Part shown: piece by piece, positions 30,213 through 38,450 of the stretch
Layout of the letters: each line of letters starts with the position of its first letter
Position numbering within the stretch: the stretch's first letter is position 1
Assembly (NCBI GenBank): GCA_964553255.1
Contig: CAZKJS010000010.1
Span: 1-39,029, forward strand
From: JAQUCI01 sp964553255
GTDB taxonomy: Bacteria; Bacillota_I; Bacilli_A; Erysipelotrichales; Erysipelotrichaceae
Reading direction: 5' to 3'
DNA: 39,029 bases
The notes under the pieces: model-generated
Told to the model about the DNA's origin: nothing
Database searches by the model: none
What the model saw: the letters and a program-made list of their open reading frames with translations, nothing else
Translations under genes and position numbers: made by a program

Positions 30213-32009
30213 ATGGAAAGACTACATGCATTAGTTTGTGCCGGTACAGGATGTACATCCTCGCAATCAGCACTTATTGTTGATAAGTTGAATGAAGAAC
30301 TTATTAAGTTTGGTTTAGAAAAAGAAGTAAAGATCGTAAAGACGGGTTGTTTTGGTTTGTGTCAAAAAGGACCTATCATTGCTGTTTATCCAGATAAGAT
30401 TTTCTATTGTCATGTCACATTAGATGATGTAACTGAAATCGTCAGTGAACACTTCTATAAAGGAAGACCAGTAACGCGACTTGAGTTAAGTGATATTGAT
30501 GAAAAAACACAGGAAAAAATCTTTGAGATTAGTAAGATTCGTTTCTATGCCAAACAAAAACGTATTGCTTTACGTAATTGTGGTGTGATAAATCCTGAAG
30601 ATGTCAATGAATACATCGCAAAAGATGGTTATCAAGCTTTGGGTAAAGTATTGACTGAAAAAACCGGCCAAGAAGTTATTGATGAGATCAAGAGATCGGG
30701 TTTGCGTGGTCGAGGCGGTGGTGGTTTTCCAACTGGAATAAAATGGCAATTTGCGGCTGATCAAAAGAGTGATGCTAAGTATGTCATATGTAACGCTGAT
30801 GAAGGTGATCCAGGAGCCTTTATGGACCGCTCAATCTTAGAGGGTGATCCACATTGCGTACTTGAAGCGATGGCAATTGCTGGTTTTGCGATTGGGGCGA
30901 AATTGGGTTATGTCTATATTAGAGCCGAATATCCAATTGCGGTACAGAGATTACAACTAGCGATCAAACAAGCTGAAGAGCTTGGCTTATTTGGTACAAA
31001 TATTTTAGGTACTGGTTTTGATTTTAAAGTTGAGATTCGCTTAGGTGCAGGAGCATTTGTTTGTGGTGAAGAAACAGCTTTGATCAAATCAATCGAAGGT
31101 AAAAGAGGAATGCCAGATCCAAAACCACCATTTCCTGCAATAAAGGGTGTTTGGGGTAAGCCAACAATAATTAATAATGTCGAAACGTTTGCGAATATTC
31201 CACAGATAATACTTAATGGTGCTGATTGGTTCTGCTCAATGGGTACAACAAAATCACCAGGGACTAAAGTTTTCGCTTTGGGTGGAAAGATTGTCAATAC
31301 GGGTTTAGTTGAGATCCCAATGGGTACAACTTTACGAGAAGTAATATATGAAATTGGTGGTGGATGTCCTGATAATAAAAACTTTAAAGCAGTACAGACC
31401 GGTGGTCCATCTGGTGGCTGTTTAACTGAAAAGGATTTAAATACACCGATTGACTTTGATAACTTGATCGCTTTGGGCTCAATGATGGGTTCAGGAGGAA
31501 TGATCGTTGTTGATGAAGATAATTGTATGGTTGACGTGGCTCGTTTCTACATGGAGTTTATTTGTGATGAATCATGTGGAAAGTGTACGCCTTGTCGTAT
31601 TGATACAAAACGGATGTTAGAGCTATTACAGGATTTATGTGATGGTAAAGGATCATTAGCAACACTTGATGAGTTAGAGAAATTAGCTATCAACATTCGT
31701 GAAACAGCTTTGTGTGGTCTTGGACAAACCGCTCCTAATCCGGTTGTTTCAACAATGCGCTTATTTAAAGATGAATATTTAGCTCACGCTGTTGATCATA
31801 AATGCCCAGCTGGTGTTTGTAAGAATCTGTTGGCTTACTCTATTGATGCTGATAAATGTAAAAAATGTAGTCTATGTGCTAAAAAGTGTCCGGTTGACGC
31901 AATATCAGGTGAGGCTGGAAAAACTACATTTGTGATTGATCAAGATAAATGCATCAAGTGTGGTGCTTGTTTAACTACTTGTCGCTTTAATGCGGTAATT
32001 CGTAATTAG
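30213..32009 (+). CDS. hydB: NuoF-like NAD(P)H/flavin subunit of the bifurcating hydrogenase (HydB/HndC)
   Basis: 598 aa. The N-terminal thioredoxin-like [2Fe-2S] domain has Cys9/14/46/50. The NuoF core has the FMN/NADH motifs GLRGRGGGGFPTGIKW (163-178) and CNADEGDPGAFMDRS, an SLBB domain, then the [4Fe-4S] site CDESCGKCTPC (Cys451-461, 4th Cys501). The C-terminus adds two ferredoxin clusters (Cys549/552/555/559 and 580/583/586/590). This fusion is the form seen in electron-bifurcating HydABC complexes, where FMN splits electrons between NAD+ and ferredoxin. The start is ATG after AAGGGGATAT. Confidence 0.95.
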   Translation: MERLHALVCAGTGCTSSQSALIVDKLNEELIKFGLEKEVKIVKTGCFGLCQKGPIIAVYPDKIFYCHVTLDDVTEIVSEHFYKGRPVTRLELSDIDEKTQEKIFEISKIRFYAKQKRIALRNCGVINPEDVNEYIAKDGYQALGKVLTEKTGQEVIDEIKRSGLRGRGGGGFPTGIKWQFAADQKSDAKYVICNADEGDPGAFMDRSILEGDPHCVLEAMAIAGFAIGAKLGYVYIRAEYPIAVQRLQLAIKQAEELGLFGTNILGTGFDFKVEIRLGAGAFVCGEETALIKSIEGKRGMPDPKPPFPAIKGVWGKPTIINNVETFANIPQIILNGADWFCSMGTTKSPGTKVFALGGKIVNTGLVEIPMGTTLREVIYEIGGGCPDNKNFKAVQTGGPSGGCLTEKDLNTPIDFDNLIALGSMMGSGGMIVVDEDNCMVDVARFYMEFICDESCGKCTPCRIDTKRMLELLQDLCDGKGSLATLDELEKLAINIRETALCGLGQTAPNPVVSTMRLFKDEYLAHAVDHKCPAGVCKNLLAYSIDADKCKKCSLCAKKCPVDAISGEAGKTTFVIDQDKCIKCGACLTTCRFNAVIRN

Positions 32010-32016
32010 GAGGTAT

Positions 32017-33756
32017 ATGATGGTAAACGTTAAGATAAATAATGTACCGTTTCAGGTTGAAGAGGGATCAACAATCCTTGATGCCGCAAAAGCTGCTGGT
32101 ATTTATATTCCAACTTTGTGTTTTTTAAAGGACATTAATAAATCGGGTGCTTGTAGAATGTGTATTGTTGAAGTAAAGGGTGCTCGTAATTTAGCTGCTT
32201 CTTGTGTTTTTCCAGTAGCTGAAGGAATGGAAATATTTACCACTTCAAAACGCGTTTTAGACGCTCGTAAGGCTAATTTGCAATTAATCTTATCTAATCA
32301 TTCAAAAGACTGTTTGGCTTGTGTACGTAATCAAAACTGTGAACTACAGAAGCTTTGTGAGGAAAATGGTATTCGTGAAGTTAAGTATGAAGGTCAAAAG
32401 ACTACTCCAACATTTGATAATGTCGCAAATGGTATCATAAGAGATACTAGTAAATGTATCTTATGTGGTAGATGTGTTGAAACATGCAAGAAAGTTCAAG
32501 GCTTAGGTATATTGGGTTATATTGACCGTGGTTTTAAAACTAAAGTTGGACCAGTTTTTGATAAAAGTTTCGCTGATGTTAACTGTATGCAATGTGGTCA
32601 ATGTATCAATGTGTGTCCAGTAGGAGCACTTAGTGAAAAGGAAGAGATTCATAATGTGATTGAAGCATTAAATGATCCGGAAAAATTCGTTGTGGTTCAA
32701 ACAGCACCAGCTGTTAGAGCGTCATTGGGTGAAGAGTTTAACATGCCAATTGGTACACGAGTTACTGGTAAAATGGTAGCGGCTCTGCGTAGGATAGGAT
32801 TTAAGCGTGTTTATGATACAAACTATGGTGCTGATTTAACCATCATGGAAGAAGGAACAGAGCTTATCTCACGTATTAATAAAAAAGGTGTGTTACCAAT
32901 GATCACATCATGTTCTCCTGGTTGGGTTAGATATATCGAATTTGAATATCCTGAACTATTAGGTCATTTATCATCTTGTAAGTCACCGCACATGATGTTT
33001 GGTGCAATCCTTAAATCATATTTTGCTAAAAATAAGAACATAGATCCTAAGAATATGTATGTCGTATCAATTATGCCATGTACTGCGAAAAAAGAAGAGA
33101 AAGCACGACCAGAAATGGCTGATGATGTTGATGCTGTATTAACAACAAGAGAATTAGGTCGCTTGATCAAGATGTATGGTATTGATTTTGTTAATCTCGC
33201 AGATGAAGAATTTGATCAAGACATGTTTGGTGAGTACACAGGTGCGGGGGTCATCTTTGGTGCATCTGGTGGTGTTATGGAAGCAGCTTTACGTACTGTT
33301 TATGAATTAATGACTAAACAAGAACTTAAAGATGTTAATTTTACTGCTGTTCGTGGTACTGAAGGAATAAAAGAAGCAGAAGTAACGATCAATGGTCAAC
33401 AAGTAAAAGTAGCGGTTGTTCATTCAATGGTGATGGCTAAACCACTACTAGAAGACATCAAGGCTAATAAATCACCATATGCCTTTATTGAGATCATGGG
33501 CTGTCCTGGTGGTTGTATTAACGGTGGTGGTCAATCTATCATCAATGCTAGTATCAGAAATGGCTTTAAAGCAATTGATTGGAAAAAGGAAAGAGCTAAA
33601 GCCTTATATGATGAAGATGTGAGTCGTCCCAAACGTAAATCACATGAAAACAAACAAATTCAAGAACTATATAAGAATTTCTTGGGTGAACCAAATAGTC
33701 ATATTGCGCATGAATTACTACATACGCATTATCATAAAAAAGATCGATTTAAGTAA
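32017..33756 (+). CDS. hydA: [FeFe]-hydrogenase catalytic subunit HydA
   Basis: 579 aa, M3-like layout. [2Fe-2S] Cys35/46/49/63; His-Cys cluster His95-Cys99-Cys102-Cys108; ferredoxin clusters Cys147/150/153/157 and 190/193/196/200. H-cluster motifs are L1 TSCSPGW (297-303), L2 IMPCTAKKEE (Cys355) and L3 EIMGCPGGCINGGG (Cys496, Cys500). The C-terminal small-subunit-like tail includes a His-rich end. L1 keeps Cys299 (proton transfer) but has Ser300 where TSCCPGW enzymes have a cubane ligand. It makes or consumes H2 with HydB and the NuoE-like subunit. AGGAGG precedes the ATG; its stop is in the terminator stem. Confidence 0.95.
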   Translation: MMVNVKINNVPFQVEEGSTILDAAKAAGIYIPTLCFLKDINKSGACRMCIVEVKGARNLAASCVFPVAEGMEIFTTSKRVLDARKANLQLILSNHSKDCLACVRNQNCELQKLCEENGIREVKYEGQKTTPTFDNVANGIIRDTSKCILCGRCVETCKKVQGLGILGYIDRGFKTKVGPVFDKSFADVNCMQCGQCINVCPVGALSEKEEIHNVIEALNDPEKFVVVQTAPAVRASLGEEFNMPIGTRVTGKMVAALRRIGFKRVYDTNYGADLTIMEEGTELISRINKKGVLPMITSCSPGWVRYIEFEYPELLGHLSSCKSPHMMFGAILKSYFAKNKNIDPKNMYVVSIMPCTAKKEEKARPEMADDVDAVLTTRELGRLIKMYGIDFVNLADEEFDQDMFGEYTGAGVIFGASGGVMEAALRTVYELMTKQELKDVNFTAVRGTEGIKEAEVTINGQQVKVAVVHSMVMAKPLLEDIKANKSPYAFIEIMGCPGGCINGGGQSIINASIRNGFKAIDWKKERAKALYDEDVSRPKRKSHENKQIQELYKNFLGEPNSHIAHELLHTHYHKKDRFK

Positions 33757-33780
33757 AGCTCCGTAAGGAGCTTTAGCTTT
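33754..33780 (+). terminator. Hairpin ending the hydrogenase operon
   Basis: A 9-bp perfect stem (33754-33762 with 33767-33775) with tetraloop GTAA starts at the hydA stop codon. The following GCTTTG is a poor U-run, so termination may be partial. Confidence 0.65.
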
Positions 33781-33847
33781 GTATAGTATATATAGAATAG
33801 TTAGTTATAAATTTTTCATAATATTTCAGAAAATAATTGAAAATAAC

Positions 33848-33875
33848 TTGCAATTTGAATTTGGTATGCTAATAT
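33848..33875 (+). promoter_or_regulatory. Promoter of the liv operon
   Basis: TTGCAA (33848-33853), a 16-bp spacer and TAATAT (33870-33875), in an AT-rich intergenic region. The predicted start is near 33882, followed by AAGGGGAAAT before the livK ATG. Confidence 0.6.
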
Positions 33876-33902
33876 TAGTGTAACTTTATAAAGGGGAAAT
33901 TT

Positions 33903-35066
33903 ATGAGAAAAATGATTAAATTAATTGCTTTACTAATGGTAATTAGCTTAGTCATAACTGGATGCAAGTCAGGAAATGCTGATGCAAAGTCAACTATCAA
34001 AGTTGGTATCAACATGGAACTATCAGGAGATGTAGCTAGTTATGGACAAGCAGAGCTTAATGGAATTAAGCTTGCCATCAAGCAGGTGAATGCTAACGGT
34101 GGTATCAATGGTAAAGAAATTGAATTGGTTGAAGTTGATAATACATCATCGACATCCGAAGCAACAAGTGTCACAACGCGTTTAATAACACAAGACAAAG
34201 TAGTTGCGATCTTAGGACCAGCTACAAGTGGTGCTTTTAAAGCTAGTTTACCAGTAAGTGAAGAGTATAATGTAGCAATTATATCGCCTTCCGCTACTGA
34301 GACTTTAGTAATGATCAATGACACAACCAAAAAAGCTTTTAGTACAGGTTTTAGAACATGTTTTATCGACAGTTTCCAAGGTGTCACAATGGCTAACTTT
34401 GCATATGATAATCTATCAAAAAGTAAAGCGATAGTATTTGGCGATAACTCAAGTGATTATGCTCAAGGTTTAGCAGATAACTTTATTGAACAGTTTGTTG
34501 CTAATGGCGGAACAATAGTATCTCATGAGATATTCACAAAAGGAAGTACGGATTTTAACGCGGTATTGACTAAAATATCAACGATGGATTTTGATGTATT
34601 GTTTGTACCTGGATATTATAATGAAGCTGGATTATTGATCAAACAAGCTCGTGAAATGGGTATTGATGTACCAATTCTTGGTGCTGATGGTTTTGAATCA
34701 CCAGACTTGATTGCGTTAGCTGGTGTGGATAATATTTTTGATATCCATTACTCCACCCACTACTCTTCTGTAGGTGATGACCAATTAGTCGCAGACTTTG
34801 TAGCAGCGTTTACTACCGAGTATGGATCTGAACCAAATGCATTTTCAGCTTTAGCTTATGATGCTGCAATGTTATTGGTTGATGCGATCAAAAGAGCTGA
34901 TGACCTATCAGCAGCGTCAATAGTAAAAGCACTATCAGAAACAGTAGATTTTGTTGGTGTTGCTGGTAATATTACAATTGATAAGAATCATGACGCTGTA
35001 AAGGCGATTTATGTAGTCGAACTATCAGGTGATAAGGCGGTTGATAGTGTTAAAGTAAATCCTTAA
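33903..35066 (+). CDS. livK: Branched-chain amino-acid-type ABC transporter substrate-binding lipoprotein
   Basis: 387 aa. A lipoprotein signal peptide with lipobox VITGC (Cys21) would anchor it outside the membrane. The mature part has the type-I periplasmic-binding fold: IKVGINMELSGDVASYGQAELNGIKLAIKQVNANGGINGKEIELVEVDN, VAILGPATSGAFKA, and PILGADGFESP. Leu/Ile/Val is the default substrate; relatives bind other amino acids or amides, so specificity is open. Permeases and ATPases follow directly. Confidence 0.92.
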   Translation: MRKMIKLIALLMVISLVITGCKSGNADAKSTIKVGINMELSGDVASYGQAELNGIKLAIKQVNANGGINGKEIELVEVDNTSSTSEATSVTTRLITQDKVVAILGPATSGAFKASLPVSEEYNVAIISPSATETLVMINDTTKKAFSTGFRTCFIDSFQGVTMANFAYDNLSKSKAIVFGDNSSDYAQGLADNFIEQFVANGGTIVSHEIFTKGSTDFNAVLTKISTMDFDVLFVPGYYNEAGLLIKQAREMGIDVPILGADGFESPDLIALAGVDNIFDIHYSTHYSSVGDDQLVADFVAAFTTEYGSEPNAFSALAYDAAMLLVDAIKRADDLSAASIVKALSETVDFVGVAGNITIDKNHDAVKAIYVVELSGDKAVDSVKVNP

Positions 35067-35090
35067 TCATTAATCAAAATAATAGTGAGT

Positions 35091-35124
35091 AAAGGACAAA
35101 AGTTTAACTTTTGTCCTTTGTTTC
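35091..35124 (+). terminator. Long hairpin between livK and livH
   Basis: A near-perfect palindrome pairs 35091-35104 with 35106-35119 (AAAGGACAAAAGTT/AACTTTTGTCCTTT; in RNA the loop would open to 3-5 nt), followed by GTTTCT. Placed 25 nt after livK and 22 nt before livH, it may cut transcription partly or protect the livK mRNA end, giving more binding protein than permease. Confidence 0.7.
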
Positions 35125-35141
35125 TAAATTGTGGAGGGTTC

Positions 35142-36014
35142 ATGTTTATTCAACAATTAATCAATGGTTTATCACTTGGTAGTATCTATGCTTTAATAGC
35201 ACTTGGATATACGATGGTATATGGCATCATCAAATTGATAAACTTTGCTCATGGTGATATTTATATGCTGGGAGCTTATATTGAATATATCGTCATTACT
35301 TATAGTGGATTGGGATTTATCCCAGCGCTTTTGATTGCGATGATTGGATGTGCGCTGATTGGTATAGTTATTGAAAAAGTAGCCTATAAACCACTTAGAA
35401 AAGCGACTAGAATAGCAGCGCTGATCACGGCTATTGGTGTTTCATTTTTATTACAGTATGTAACGATGTATTTTATGTCCCCAAATGTAAGGACATTTCC
35501 AAGTGTATTTGTTAATAAAATATTTATGATTGGTAATATCAGATTATCGATTCAACAACTGTTAATCTTTACAACAACGATCACATTGATGTTATTGTTA
35601 CAGTTTATTGTAAGAAAGACAAAAATTGGTAGAGCAATGCGTGCTGTTAGTGTTGATGAAGATGCGGCTAAGTTAATGGGAATAAATGTCAATGCGGTTA
35701 TATCGTTCACTTTTGCGATGGGTTCTGCTTTAGCTGGTGCGGCAGGTGTTTTGGTAGGTATCTATTATAATAGTATCAATCCTTTGATGGGGGTAATACC
35801 AGGACTAAAAGCCTTTATTGCGGCTGTATTTGGTGGTATTGGTATAATTCCTGGGGCGATGTTTGGTGGTTTTGCGATAGGTATTATCGAATCATTTGTG
35901 AGTGGTTATGGTAATTCATTGTATAAGGACGCAGTTGTATATGCGATCTTGATCTTGATACTTATTATCAAACCAACTGGCTTGTTAGGTAAAAAAGAAA
36001 GAACGAAGGTGTAA
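35142..36014 (+). CDS. livH: Branched-chain amino-acid-type ABC permease LivH
   Basis: 290 aa from ATG 35142, preceded by GGAGGG; the frame is open back to a GTG at 35085, but that part covers the hairpin. MFIQQLINGLSLGSIYALIALGYTMVYGIIKLINFAHGDIYMLGAY is the standard LivH N-terminus. About eight membrane segments; the coupling-loop region RAMRAVSVDEDAAKLMGINV contacts the ATPases. Confidence 0.93.
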   Translation: MFIQQLINGLSLGSIYALIALGYTMVYGIIKLINFAHGDIYMLGAYIEYIVITYSGLGFIPALLIAMIGCALIGIVIEKVAYKPLRKATRIAALITAIGVSFLLQYVTMYFMSPNVRTFPSVFVNKIFMIGNIRLSIQQLLIFTTTITLMLLLQFIVRKTKIGRAMRAVSVDEDAAKLMGINVNAVISFTFAMGSALAGAAGVLVGIYYNSINPLMGVIPGLKAFIAAVFGGIGIIPGAMFGGFAIGIIESFVSGYGNSLYKDAVVYAILILILIIKPTGLLGKKERTKV

Positions 36015-36016
36015 CA

Positions 36017-36982
36017 ATGACAAGATTATTTAATCGTAACAATTTGTATTGGTTGCTTTTAATAACGGTAATCTATGTTGTTGTTGCCTCCTTGATTGCG
36101 TTAGATATCATAAATGCATATTATCGCATTACACTATTATTAATTTGTACCAATATTATCCTAGCTGTTAGTTTGAATTTGATAATTGGAGTAACTGGAC
36201 AATTTTCATTGGGTCATGCTGGTTTCATGGCAATAGGTGCTTATGCTAGTGCTTTGATCACTAAAATGATTCCTAATAGTAATGGTTTATTATTAGGGAT
36301 ATTAGTTGGTGCTATCATTAGTACCTTGATAGCTTTAGTTGTCGCTATTCCAACATTGAGACTTAAGGGTGACTATCTCGCTATTGCTACATTAGGATTT
36401 GCTGAGATCATAAGAATCGTGGTCTTGAACTTAAAGATAACCAATCGTGCAGCTGGTCTTGCTAACATCCCGAAGCTTGTTAACTGGGATATTGCTTATC
36501 TTGGTGTGATTATTGCTGTTTTAGTTGTAGTTAACTTCAAAAGAAGCGCAATTGGCAGAGCATGTATAAGCATAAAAGAAGATGAAATAGCAAGCGAGGC
36601 AATGGGAGTTAATACTACTAAATATAAGATAATGGCTTTTGTAACAGGAGCGATTCTTGCAAGTATAGCAGGTGCTTTTTATGCCAATACCTTCTATGTT
36701 ATAAATCCTGATACATTTGGCTTTGCTAAATCAATCGATATCTTAGTCATCGTTGTTTTTGGTGGCATGGGAAGCATGACCGGAAGCATTATATCGGCAA
36801 TTGCTTTAGGGATTATCAATATAACATTACAAAGATTCTCTACTATTAGAATGATCATATATGCGATCACAATAATAGCTATTATGGTGTTTAGGCCAAA
36901 AGGATTATTGGGTAATAGAGAATTTTCTATATCAAGGCTAAGTTTTTTGATTAAAAGGAGAAGCGACCATGAGCGTTCTTAA
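36017..36982 (+). CDS. livM: Branched-chain amino-acid-type ABC permease LivM
   Basis: 321 aa. LNLIIGVTGQFSLGHAGFMAIGAYASALI and the coupling segment GRACISIKEDEIASEAMGVNTTKYK are typical of LivM, the second permease. A basic C-terminal tail (LIKRRSDHERS) overlaps livG by 14 nt. It begins 2 nt after livH. Confidence 0.93.
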   Translation: MTRLFNRNNLYWLLLITVIYVVVASLIALDIINAYYRITLLLICTNIILAVSLNLIIGVTGQFSLGHAGFMAIGAYASALITKMIPNSNGLLLGILVGAIISTLIALVVAIPTLRLKGDYLAIATLGFAEIIRIVVLNLKITNRAAGLANIPKLVNWDIAYLGVIIAVLVVVNFKRSAIGRACISIKEDEIASEAMGVNTTKYKIMAFVTGAILASIAGAFYANTFYVINPDTFGFAKSIDILVIVVFGGMGSMTGSIISAIALGIINITLQRFSTIRMIIYAITIIAIMVFRPKGLLGNREFSISRLSFLIKRRSDHERS

Positions 36983-37745
36983 AATATCTAACTTGTGTCG
37001 TAACTTTGGTGGTTTAGCAGCTTTATCTGGTGTTAGTATTGATATCGATCAAAATGAGTTGATTGGTTTAATTGGACCAAACGGAGCAGGGAAAACCACA
37101 CTATTTAATGTCATCACCGGAATATATGAGCCAACCAGTGGTAAAGTTGAGCTAATGGTAGAAGGCAAAATGATTGATATTTCAGGTAAGAACACCTATA
37201 TTATTAATCGTCTTGGAGTGGCTCGAACATTTCAGAATATTAGATTATTTAAAGAAATGAGCGTTATCGATAATATTAAAGTAGCGATGAATAGTAAACT
37301 TAGTTATGGCATAATGCATGCATTATTTAGAACTAGCAAATACTATGAAGTAGAAGATGAAGTTGAAACAAAAGCCAAGCAACTTCTAGCAATTGTTAAT
37401 CTTAGTGATAAAGCAGAAGAATTAGCCAAAAATCTTTCTTATGGTAATCAAAGAAAACTAGAGATAGTTAGAGCATTAGCTAGTTCACCATCTATTCTAT
37501 TCTTAGATGAACCCGCTGCTGGCATGAATCCCCAAGAAACAGCAGAGCTAACACAACTTATTAAAAAGATAAAGCAAGATTATAATTTGACAATCATTTT
37601 AATTGAACATGATATGTCACTTGTTATGAATATCTGCGAAAGAATTTACGTACTTGATTATGGTCGCTGTATCGCATCTGGTACAGCTGCTCAGATAAAA
37701 AACGATAAAAACGTGATCAAAGCGTATCTTGGAAAGGAGAATTAA
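36969..37745 (+). CDS. livG: ABC transporter ATPase LivG
   Basis: 258 aa. Walker A GPNGAGKTTL (about 35-44), Q-loop in ARTFQNIRLF, ABC signature LSYGNQRKLEI (with YGNQ in place of GGQQ, usual for LivG), Walker B ILFLDEPAAGMNP and H-loop IEHDM. It pairs with LivF as the heterodimeric motor. AAAAGGAGAAG lies before the ATG inside livM, and the stop shares a base with the livF ATG. Confidence 0.94.
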   Translation: MSVLKISNLCRNFGGLAALSGVSIDIDQNELIGLIGPNGAGKTTLFNVITGIYEPTSGKVELMVEGKMIDISGKNTYIINRLGVARTFQNIRLFKEMSVIDNIKVAMNSKLSYGIMHALFRTSKYYEVEDEVETKAKQLLAIVNLSDKAEELAKNLSYGNQRKLEIVRALASSPSILFLDEPAAGMNPQETAELTQLIKKIKQDYNLTIILIEHDMSLVMNICERIYVLDYGRCIASGTAAQIKNDKNVIKAYLGKEN

Positions 37746-38449
37746 TGTTAAAAGTAAGTGAGTTGAGTGTTTACTATGGCATTATTCAAGCCTTAAACAA
37801 CATTAGTATCGAAGTCAATCAATATGAAATTGTTGCACTAATTGGCGCAAATGGTGCAGGAAAGTCTACTTTGCTTAAAGCTATCTCGGGATTAATAAGT
37901 AAAAGAAAGGGATCAGTATTATTTGAAAGTGAAGATATCACTAATCTAAATGCTCAATCAATCGTTAAAAAAGGAATCACCCATGTTCCTGAAGGAAGAA
38001 GAGTTTTTACTGGTTTAACGGTATATGAGAATCTACTTATGGGTGCTTATTTAAATAATGACAAGCGTTTGATCAATAATGATCTTATGATGATATATGA
38101 ACATTTTCCGATTCTCCAACAAAGAGCAAAACAAGACGCTGCTACTTTATCAGGAGGAGAGCAACAAATGTTAGCAATTGGCAGAGCGTTAATGGCAAGG
38201 CCTAAGATATTGCTGTTGGATGAGCCAAGTATGGGATTAGCACCAATACTAGTGCAGGAAATATTTAATATCATAAAGCAAATAAATGCATCAGGAACAA
38301 CTGTCTTGTTAGTTGAACAAAATGCCAACATGGCACTATCAATCGCCGATCGTGCTTATGTCATGGAGAATGGTAAGATTTCCCTTCATGGTAGTGGCGC
38401 TGAACTTGCTTTAAGTAAAGAAGTGCAAAAAGTGTACTTGGGAGGATAA
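37745..38449 (+). CDS. livF: ABC transporter ATPase LivF
   Basis: 234 aa. Walker A GANGAGKSTLL, THVPEGRRVFTGLTVYENL (LivF hallmark), signature LSGGEQQMLAIGRALM, Walker B ILLLDEPSMGLAP and H-loop VEQNA. It completes the ABC transporter. AAAGGAGAATT is the ribosome binding site in the end of livG. The next gene begins 1 nt after its stop. Confidence 0.94.
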   Translation: MLKVSELSVYYGIIQALNNISIEVNQYEIVALIGANGAGKSTLLKAISGLISKRKGSVLFESEDITNLNAQSIVKKGITHVPEGRRVFTGLTVYENLLMGAYLNNDKRLINNDLMMIYEHFPILQQRAKQDAATLSGGEQQMLAIGRALMARPKILLLDEPSMGLAPILVQEIFNIIKQINASGTTVLLVEQNANMALSIADRAYVMENGKISLHGSGAELALSKEVQKVYLGG

Positions 38450-38450
38450 T

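Noticed and set aside
35085..35141. N-terminal extension of LivH from GTG 35085
   Set aside because: This stretch is the hairpin between livK and livH. The ATG at 35142 has a ribosome binding site and gives the normal LivH start.
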